In this document: positions 1 to 5,540 of the stretch, in pieces | Position numbering within the stretch: the first letter of the stretch is position 1 | How the letters are laid out: every line of letters starts with the position of its first letter | NCBI GenBank assembly: GCA_900771065.1 | Contig: CAAGMP010000019.1 | Span: forward strand, 1-5,540 | Source: an uncultured Acinetobacter sp. | GTDB lineage: Bacteria > Pseudomonadota > Gammaproteobacteria > Pseudomonadales > Moraxellaceae | Direction: 5' to 3' | Length of the DNA stretch: 5,540 nt | Translations under genes and position numbers: made by a program | Notes under the pieces: generated by a model | The model's database searches: none | The model's input: only the letters and a program-made list of their open reading frames with translations | Told to the model about the DNA's origin: nothing

Positions 1-614
1 AAGTGATTTTAGTTGCACCAGATACCAGTCCACGTGGTGAACAGGTTGCTGATGACGAAGCCTATGATTTAGGACAAGGTGCAGGTTTTTATCTCAATGC
101 AACGCAAGCGCCGTGGTCATCTCATTATCAAATGTATGATTATATTGTCGATGAATTGCGTACTTTAGTTGATCAACATTTTCCAACCAATCAAAAACAA
201 AGCATTATGGGGCACAGTATGGGTGGTCATGGTGCATTGGTTTTAGGTTTAAGAAATACTCATTTATATCAAAGTATTTCTGCATTTGCTCCAATTGTTG
301 CACCAACCCAAGTGCCTTGGGGACAAAAAGCATTTACCTATTATTTAGGTGAAGATCAAGCATTATGGCAAAATTATGATGCGGTGAGTTTATTGAAAAA
401 TAATGTGAAAAAGATTCCAATTTTAATTGATCAAGGTTTAGATGATCCATTTTTAAATGCACAACTCAAACCTGAATTATTTGAACAAGCTTGTGCAAAA
501 CGAGATTATCCATGTTCAGTGAATTTACATGCAGGATATGACCACAGTTATTATTTTATTGCTACTTTTATTGAGTCGCACATTCAATTTCATGCCCAAC
601 ATTTAAAGGCATAA
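1..614 (+). CDS. fghA: S-formylglutathione hydrolase, 5'-truncated by window edge
   Basis: This enzyme hydrolyses S-formylglutathione to formate and glutathione, the second step of glutathione-dependent formaldehyde detoxification in the cytosol. About 203 residues are visible. Family members are about 280 residues, so roughly 75-80 N-terminal residues lie upstream; the GTG at base 3 is an internal codon, because the reading frame is already inside a conserved block (APDTSPRGE). Counting from that codon, the esterase-D signatures appear in order: DLGQGAGFY (22-30), PWSSHYQMY (37-45), the nucleophile elbow GHSMGGHG with Ser72, IDQGLDDPFL with the acid near Asp148, and GYDHSYYF with the catalytic His181. 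The alpha/beta-hydrolase triad is therefore complete and the gene looks intact at its 3' end. The usual partner, a glutathione-dependent formaldehyde dehydrogenase, may lie upstream but is not visible. No terminator hairpin is seen between it and rpe. Confidence 0.95.
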   Translation, partial: VILVAPDTSPRGEQVADDEAYDLGQGAGFYLNATQAPWSSHYQMYDYIVDELRTLVDQHFPTNQKQSIMGHSMGGHGALVLGLRNTHLYQSISAFAPIVAPTQVPWGQKAFTYYLGEDQALWQNYDAVSLLKNNVKKIPILIDQGLDDPFLNAQLKPELFEQACAKRDYPCSVNLHAGYDHSYYFIATFIESHIQFHAQHLKA

Positions 615-616
615 AT

Positions 617-625
617 TGCTATAAT
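617..625 (+). promoter_or_regulatory. Candidate extended -10 promoter for rpe
   Basis: TGCTATAAT is a perfect extended -10 element (TGn followed by TATAAT), starting three bases after the stop codon of the upstream esterase gene. Transcription would start near base 632, giving a leader of about 29 bases before the rpe ATG. No good -35 box is seen at the expected distance, which is tolerated by extended -10 promoters. The role is inferred from the sequence match alone. Confidence 0.5.
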
Positions 626-660
626 GCTCAAAACTATTCTGTTTACGAGTTCATTGGATT

Positions 661-1347
661 ATGTCTAAACCTTATCTTATCGCACCTTCAATTTTATCTG
701 CCGATTTTGCTCGTTTGGGCGAAGAAGTTGAAAATGTTTTAGCAGCAGGTGCGGACGTTGTCCATTTCGATGTTATGGATAATCATTATGTACCTAATTT
801 AACGTTTGGTGCAGGTGTTTGTAAAGCATTGAAAAAATATGGTATTCAAGCGCCAATTGATGTGCATTTAATGGTTTCACCTGTAGATCGTATGATTGGT
901 GATTTTTTAGAAGCAGGTGCAGATATTATTACGTTCCATCCTGAAGCATCTGATCATATTGACCGTTCTTTGCAGTTAATTAAGTCGGGTGGGGCAAAAG
1001 CAGGTTTAGTTTTTAATCCAGCAACACCATTGCATTATTTAGATTATGTGCTTGATAAAGTTGATCAAATTTTGCTGATGAGTGTGAACCCTGGTTTTGG
1101 TGGGCAAAAATTCATTCCAATGACCTTAGAAAAATTGCGCCAAGCACGTCAAATTATTGATGCTTCAGGACGTGATATTCGTTTGGAAGTTGATGGCGGG
1201 GTTAGTCCTGCAAATATTCGTGAAATTGCCGAAGCAGGTGCAGATATGTTTGTGGCAGGTTCAGCTATTTTTAATCAGCCAAATTATAAAACTGTGATTG
1301 ATGAAATGCGTGCCGAGTTAGCCAAAGTCAATCAAGTTGATTTGTAA
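661..1347 (+). CDS. rpe: Ribulose-phosphate 3-epimerase
   Basis: The product interconverts D-ribulose 5-phosphate and D-xylulose 5-phosphate in the pentose phosphate pathway, in the cytosol. The 228-residue length is typical for the family. It is a TIM barrel with the expected landmarks: [14 protein letters not shown] (7-20), VHFDVMD (34-40) with metal ligand His35 and catalytic Asp37, DVHLMV (67-72) with ligand His69, [12 protein letters not shown] (140-151) forming the phosphate-binding loop, LEVDGGV (175-181) with catalytic Asp178, and AGSAIF near the C-terminus. All expected metal and acid/base residues are present. The ATG at 661 begins directly before the conserved N-terminus, although the ribosome binding site in front of it (GGA at 656-658) is weak and close. 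The gene sits 46 bases after the esterase gene, has its own promoter candidate and is closed by a strong terminator, so it may be transcribed alone. In many bacteria rpe is followed by gph; here it is not. Confidence 0.97.
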   Translation: MSKPYLIAPSILSADFARLGEEVENVLAAGADVVHFDVMDNHYVPNLTFGAGVCKALKKYGIQAPIDVHLMVSPVDRMIGDFLEAGADIITFHPEASDHIDRSLQLIKSGGAKAGLVFNPATPLHYLDYVLDKVDQILLMSVNPGFGGQKFIPMTLEKLRQARQIIDASGRDIRLEVDGGVSPANIREIAEAGADMFVAGSAIFNQPNYKTVIDEMRAELAKVNQVDL

Positions 1348-1355
1348 ATCACGTG

Positions 1356-1384
1356 AAAAGAAGAGCGAAAATGCTCTTCTTTTT
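1356..1384 (+). terminator. Intrinsic terminator after rpe
   Basis: An 11-bp perfect stem pairs 1356-1366 (AAAAGAAGAGC) with 1373-1383 (GCTCTTCTTTT) around a six-base GAAAAT loop. The distal arm runs into a T-rich tract (TTTTTATATTTT). It starts 8 bases after the rpe stop codon, so it should end the rpe transcript and separate it from the next block. Confidence 0.88.
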
Positions 1385-1440
1385 ATATTTTATAACTAAA
1401 AATACTACAAATTTTAGCATTAGTTTTTATGGTTCAATTT

Positions 1441-1476
1441 TATACTTGCACTTGATTTAATATGAGTTCAAGAGGG
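1441..1476 (+). promoter_or_regulatory. Ribosome binding site and weak promoter candidate for CopB-like gene
   Basis: AGAGGG at 1471-1476 lies five bases before the ATG at 1482 and is the best Shine-Dalgarno match in the plus-strand block, which supports that start. TATACT at 1441-1446 matches a -10 box in five of six positions, but no convincing -35 box is seen 16-18 bases upstream. No CopR/CusR-type copper operator was recognised. The rest of the 1348-1481 gap holds only the rpe terminator and AT-rich sequence. Confidence 0.4.
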
Positions 1477-1481
1477 CAGCA

Positions 1482-2252
1482 ATGTACCTTAAGACATTTT
1501 TTGTTTCTAGTTGCATGTATTTTTATATTTCTTCTGCTATAGCAGAAACCATCTCCTTCCATCCTCCAGCTTTTGATTTTGAAACCATTTTAGAACCGCA
1601 ATCTTTGTTTATGCTAGACAGCAAAGCACTATATGAAACGGATCAGCGCAAATTAATCTCTGACAATGAATTAAAATGGGTTTATGGCGATGCCTTGCAA
1701 CAATTTGAATTAAAATCGAATTGGATTAAGCAAGAAACAGAACATCCAGAATGGACGACGCATTTTTTATATCATCATCTGATTGCACCACAAACAGATG
1801 TACAAATTGGTTTGCGTCATCGCCGTTATGAAGTTTTTTCTGAATTAACACAAAATATCCAACGTGAAAAACGCACCGATTTGATTGTTGGAACACAAAC
1901 TTTGTTACCTTATGAGATTAATAGTGAGTTGTATTTTTATGTGGGAAATCATGGTTATTTCAATTTAGTGCCTAAAATTGATAACGATTTCATTTTAACT
2001 GAAAAAATTATTTTAAATTCTGAATTGGCGGCTGAAATTTTATTGCGTGATCAGACGCAATTTGCAGGAAAAACAGGTTTGCATGCTTATGCTGCGAATT
2101 TTGAATTGCGTTATGAAAATGATTCATTATTAACGCCTTATTTAACATTTGGCTATTTTTATAATAAAGGGAATCAGCTAACGATTTCACAAAATGAAAG
2201 TGAATTAGTGACAGGCTGGAATTATGGTTTAGGGATAAAAATTCAATTTTAG
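1482..2252 (+). CDS. CopB-family outer membrane protein (copper resistance protein B-like)
   Basis: This is a 256-residue secreted protein. A Sec signal peptide is clear: Lys4, a hydrophobic core over residues 5-19 and a likely signal peptidase I site after AIA at residue 21. The mature part reads like a beta-barrel: alternating polar and hydrophobic stretches and a final phenylalanine with hydrophobics at alternate positions before it (GLGIKIQF), which is the outer-membrane assembly signal. The order of blocks resembles the CopB family: a FMLDS segment (43-47), ELKWVYGD then FELKSN (63-80), FLYHHLIAP then VQIGLRH (95-113), TQTLLPYEINSELYFYVGN (138-156), a TEKIILNSELAAEI stretch (173-186), ANFELRYE (205-212) and LTPYLTFGY (217-225). 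CopB proteins are thought to bind or sequester copper at the outer membrane. The His/Met-rich N-terminal stretch common in CopB is missing and no copA multicopper oxidase adjoins, so copper binding is doubtful. Family assignment is from pattern memory; an uncharacterised barrel is the alternative. Confidence 0.68.
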   Translation: MYLKTFFVSSCMYFYISSAIAETISFHPPAFDFETILEPQSLFMLDSKALYETDQRKLISDNELKWVYGDALQQFELKSNWIKQETEHPEWTTHFLYHHLIAPQTDVQIGLRHRRYEVFSELTQNIQREKRTDLIVGTQTLLPYEINSELYFYVGNHGYFNLVPKIDNDFILTEKIILNSELAAEILLRDQTQFAGKTGLHAYAANFELRYENDSLLTPYLTFGYFYNKGNQLTISQNESELVTGWNYGLGIKIQF

Positions 2253-2266
2253 TTTGAATTTTTTTT
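2237..2266 (+). terminator. Weak AT-rich terminator-like hairpin at the CopB-like stop
   Basis: AAAAATTCAA (2237-2246) pairs perfectly with TTGAATTTTT (2254-2263) around a seven-base loop that contains the TAG stop codon, followed by three more T residues. Only one of the ten pairs is G-C, so it is probably leaky. It may lower read-through into sugE without blocking it. Confidence 0.3.
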
Positions 2267-2283
2267 CAAAAAATGACTATCAT
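2254..2283 (+). promoter_or_regulatory. Candidate promoter for sugE
   Basis: TTGAAT (2254-2259) and TATCAT (2278-2283) match the -35 and -10 consensus in four and five of six positions, with an 18-base spacer. Transcription would start near 2290, about 20 bases before the ATG at 2311. This region also folds into competing hairpins, so the promoter reading is only one possibility. Confidence 0.3.
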
Positions 2284-2310
2284 GCAGAAAAAATAGTCGT
2301 AGATCGTAAA

Positions 2311-2625
2311 ATGGCTTGGATTGCACTTTTTATAGCAGGTATTTTTGAGGTCATTTGGGCATATAGCATGAAAATGTCCGATGGCTTCAGTAAATGGATT
2401 CCAACGACAATCACGATTTGTTTTATGGTTTTAAGTTTTATTTTACTTGCTTATGCAATGCGAACTTTGCCTTTAGGTACAGCGTATACGATTTGGACGG
2501 GTATTGGCGCTGTAGGTTCTTTTGTGGTTGGTTTAGTCGTTTTAGGTGAACCTGTTTCGGCAATGCGTATGTTGGCTGCAGTGCTGATTATTTCAGGTTT
2601 AGTATTAATGAAAATTTCATCTTAA
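2311..2625 (+). CDS. sugE: SugE/Gdx-type small multidrug resistance (SMR) transporter
   Basis: A 104-residue inner-membrane protein with four hydrophobic helices (about residues 2-18, 29-49, 55-75 and 83-102). SMR proteins of the SugE/Gdx branch act as dual-topology dimers that exchange protons for guanidinium and, in some members, quaternary ammonium cations. The key acidic residue Glu13 is in the expected place in IAGIFEVIWA, followed by a Lys21 segment (MKMSDGFSKW). The helix-3 motif GTAYTIWTGIGAVG is diagnostic of the SugE/Gdx branch rather than EmrE. The frame is open further upstream to a TTG at 2254, but the family N-terminus (MxWI...) fits the ATG at 2311 and the extra 19 residues would be charged and unlike the family. 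No strong ribosome binding site precedes this ATG. It lies 58 bases after the CopB-like gene and 10 bases before ogt. Guanidinium as the substrate is inferred from the family. Confidence 0.92.
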   Translation: MAWIALFIAGIFEVIWAYSMKMSDGFSKWIPTTITICFMVLSFILLAYAMRTLPLGTAYTIWTGIGAVGSFVVGLVVLGEPVSAMRMLAAVLIISGLVLMKISS

Positions 2626-2635
2626 ATAAATTGAT

Positions 2636-3124
2636 ATGTACAATAACAATCAACTTTTTATGTCCAAAATGTCTTCGGTTGTGGGCATGCTGACTTTAAT
2701 TGCTTGTGATCAAGGCTTACTGGCTGTTTTGTGGCAAGATGAAAAGCTCATGGATGAAGAAATGTGTATTGAGCAAGATGAGCATCCTATTTTACTTGCT
2801 GCAAAACAACAATTGCAGCAATATTTTTTAGGTCAGCGTCAAGTTTTTGACGTACCTTTGATTATGCATGGTACAGCATTTCAACTGCAAGTTTGGCAAG
2901 CGTTGCAACAAATTCCATTTGGACAAACCCGTAGTTATCAGCAAATTGCACAACAAATTGGCAGACCTAAAGCCATGCGTGCGGTGGGTTTAGCGAATAA
3001 AAACAATCCATTATCTATTATCGTGCCATGTCATCGGGTGATTGGAAAATCAGGAAAATTGGTCGGTTTTGCTGGTGGATTAAACACAAAGCAAATTTTA
3101 TTAGATTTAGAACATACTATTTAA
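2636..3124 (+). CDS. ogt: Methylated-DNA--[protein]-cysteine S-methyltransferase
   Basis: This is a suicide DNA-repair protein that moves alkyl groups from O6-alkylguanine (and O4-alkylthymine) in DNA onto its own cysteine. The 162-residue length matches stand-alone Ogt proteins; there is no Ada-type N-terminal regulatory domain. The N-terminal ribonuclease-like domain is recognisable at SVVGMLTLIACDQGLLAVLW (14-33). The C-terminal helix-turn-helix domain has FQLQVWQALQQIPFGQTRSY (82-101) with the nucleotide-flipping Tyr101, RAVGLANKNNP (115-125) with the arginine finger Arg115, the acceptor motif IVPCHRVI with Cys132, and GFAGGL (144-149). The start is uncertain: ATGs at 2636, 2660 and 2669 are all in frame and none has a clear Shine-Dalgarno sequence. 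The first is taken because of its 10-base spacing from sugE, but the conserved domain begins only at about residue 14. Translational coupling to sugE is likely. Confidence 0.94.
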   Translation: MYNNNQLFMSKMSSVVGMLTLIACDQGLLAVLWQDEKLMDEEMCIEQDEHPILLAAKQQLQQYFLGQRQVFDVPLIMHGTAFQLQVWQALQQIPFGQTRSYQQIAQQIGRPKAMRAVGLANKNNPLSIIVPCHRVIGKSGKLVGFAGGLNTKQILLDLEHTI

Positions 3125-3135
3125 GTTGAAACATC

Positions 3136-4659
<1,524 letters not shown>

Positions 4660-4695
4660 AAACTTTGCCACAATTCTCGAGTTTATAGGTTGATT

Positions 4696-5340
4696 GTGAT
4701 AAAAAATATTTTCATCGATTTAGATGGCACTTTAACTGATCCAAAACAAGGAATTACCACTTCAGCACGTTATGGTTTAGAAAAAGTAGGACACATTGTA
4801 GCTGAAAATGAAAATTTAGATTGGATTATTGGTCCACCATTAAAAGCTTCTTTAGCAAAAATTTTAAATGTTCATATTGATGATGAACGCGCTGAACAGG
4901 CTTTACTTGGCTATCGAGAACGTTTTTCAGTAACGGGATTATATGAAAATAAAGTCTATCCGCATGTTGCAACTACTTTGGCAGAGCTAAAAAATAGAGG
5001 ATATACTTTGTACGTTGCGACGGCAAAACCCACAATTTATGCTACTCAAATTTTACAGCATTTTGATTTAGCTCAATATTTTAAAGTCATTTATGGTAGT
5101 GAGTTATCGGGCGAACGTACCAATAAGGCAGAATTAATTCATTATATTTTGCAACAAGAGCAGTTGTTGGCAGAAGAATGTTTAATGATTGGCGACCGTG
5201 AATACGATGTTTTAGGTGCGCGTCAAAATCGAATTGAAGCGATTGCGGTGACTTATGGTTATGGAACAGCACAGGAAATTGAACGTGTACAACCCAAAGC
5301 GACGATTCAATGTTTTTCTGAACTGTTAAATTTAGTTTGA
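4696..5340 (+). CDS. HAD-superfamily (subfamily IA) hydrolase, phosphoglycolate phosphatase/5'-nucleotidase-like
   Basis: A 214-residue cytosolic phosphatase of the haloacid dehalogenase type. All four motifs are present, numbered from the start chosen here: motif I DLDGTLTD with nucleophile Asp8 and Asp10, motif II Thr109 in YVATAKP, motif III Lys144 in ERTNKAEL, and motif IV IGDREYDVLGA with Asp167 and Asp171. The cap is helical, inserted after motif I (about residues 14-80), as in Gph-like enzymes. The DLDGTLTDPKxGI opening is typical of a branch often annotated as phosphoglycolate phosphatase or 5'-nucleotidase; the real substrate cannot be read from sequence. GTG at 4696 is preferred because AGG (4687-4689) sits six bases before it and the family begins MIKNI; the in-frame TTG at 4690 touches the AGG and would add two residues. 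It is divergent from thiD and convergent with the Spo0M-like gene. Confidence 0.9.
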   Translation: MIKNIFIDLDGTLTDPKQGITTSARYGLEKVGHIVAENENLDWIIGPPLKASLAKILNVHIDDERAEQALLGYRERFSVTGLYENKVYPHVATTLAELKNRGYTLYVATAKPTIYATQILQHFDLAQYFKVIYGSELSGERTNKAELIHYILQQEQLLAEECLMIGDREYDVLGARQNRIEAIAVTYGYGTAQEIERVQPKATIQCFSELLNLV

Positions 5341-5346
5341 AAAGTT

Positions 5347-5378
5347 AAAGTGACTGTTTAAATTGAAACAGTCACTTT
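5347..5378. terminator. Bidirectional terminator between convergent genes
   Basis: A 13-bp perfect inverted repeat, AAAGTGACTGTTT (5347-5359) and AAACAGTCACTTT (5366-5378), with a six-base AAATTG loop. The arms end in short T-runs on both strands (GTTT and CTTTGATTT on plus; CTTTAACTTT on minus), so it can serve both the HAD gene, which stops at 5340, and the opposing gene, which stops at 5382. Confidence 0.82.
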
Positions 5379-5381
5379 GAT

Positions 5382-5540
5382 TTAAAGTCCAAGACAATAT
5401 TTAATTTGTTGTACCAATGTATTTAGCTCTAATGCATGATGAGGTAGAGTTAAACAACGGTAACTGTCACCGCGAAATTTACGGTCTATTTCTAGTAAAA
5501 CATGAGTTTGATTGGCTTGAGCAATAAATGAAACTTCAAC
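5382..5540 (-). CDS. Spo0M-family (sporulation-control-like) protein, C-terminal part only
   Basis: On the minus strand an open frame enters from the right edge and ends in TAA at 5384-5382. Its visible 52 residues start VEVSFIAQANQTHVLLEID and end IKYCLGL. The run E-V-x-F, then VLLEIDRKFRG, resembles the C-terminal end of Spo0M-type proteins, in which an ELEV-F strand is followed by a LLEIDRR-x-RG strand. Spo0M has an arrestin-like beta-sandwich fold and modulates sporulation in Bacillus; homologues occur widely in non-sporulating bacteria, where their role is unknown. The stop next to the two-way terminator and the lack of in-frame stops support it as a real coding end. Roughly four fifths of the gene is off the window, so the identification rests on one short motif. 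Confidence 0.65.
   Translation of the reverse strand, partial: VEVSFIAQANQTHVLLEIDRKFRGDSYRCLTLPHHALELNTLVQQIKYCLGL

Noticed and set aside
3..5. GTG as the start of the first gene
   Set aside because: It lies inside a conserved block of the esterase family and the protein would lack its first quarter; the gene is cut by the window edge.
1503..1514. Lipobox-like VSSC in the signal peptide of the CopB-like protein
   Set aside because: The hydrophobic core before Cys11 would be only about six residues; cleavage after AIA at residue 21 fits a normal Sec signal much better.
2008..2190. Open frame of 60 codons on the minus strand inside the CopB-like gene
   Set aside because: It is antisense to a better supported coding frame, has no family-like motif and shows no ribosome binding site.
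2253..2310. Guanidine riboswitch upstream of sugE
   Set aside because: The paired hairpins with ACGR loops of the guanidine-II class are not present and the gap is too short for the guanidine-I class.
5087..5272. Open frame of 61 codons on the minus strand inside the HAD gene
   Set aside because: It mirrors the region coding for HAD motifs III and IV and has no independent support.

Overview
The window looks like chromosomal housekeeping DNA from a gamma-proteobacterium of the Moraxellaceae, most likely Acinetobacter. The evidence is the low GC content with A/T-ending codons, the protein styles, and the mix of glutathione-dependent formaldehyde detoxification, ribulose-phosphate epimerase, Ogt and ThiD genes. 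The genus is inferred from sequence character, not from a database search. There is no rRNA, tRNA, CRISPR array, insertion sequence, integrase or phage gene.

Layout, left to right. The window opens inside an S-formylglutathione hydrolase gene whose N-terminal part lies off the left edge. Next comes rpe, with an extended -10 promoter candidate just after the previous stop and a clear intrinsic terminator behind it. A second co-directional block follows: a secreted outer-membrane protein of the CopB copper-resistance type, a SugE/Gdx small multidrug resistance (SMR) transporter, an O6-alkylguanine-DNA alkyltransferase (Ogt) and a membrane-anchored NERD-domain protein. The last three are only 10-11 bases apart and probably form an operon. 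The 58-base gap before sugE carries competing weak hairpins, a seven-codon open frame and a promoter-like pair.

The NERD gene runs tail to tail into thiD on the minus strand, and their stop codons share the tetranucleotide TTAA. thiD is divergent from a HAD-superfamily phosphatase; their 76-base spacer holds overlapping promoter-like -10 boxes. The HAD gene converges on the 3' end of a Spo0M-family gene that enters from the right edge, with a 13-bp perfect hairpin between them as a two-way terminator.

Most genes are ordinary metabolism: formaldehyde oxidation, pentose phosphate pathway, thiamine biosynthesis and phosphate-ester clean-up. The middle block has a stress flavour (metal, guanidinium or cationic compounds, alkylated DNA), but no shared function is proven. 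I do not see a clearly new biological system. The best leads are the stand-alone CopB-like protein, the sugE leader and the tethered NERD protein. Three start codons were judged from the sequence: sugE at the internal ATG 2311, the HAD gene at GTG 4696, and thiD at GTG 4619.
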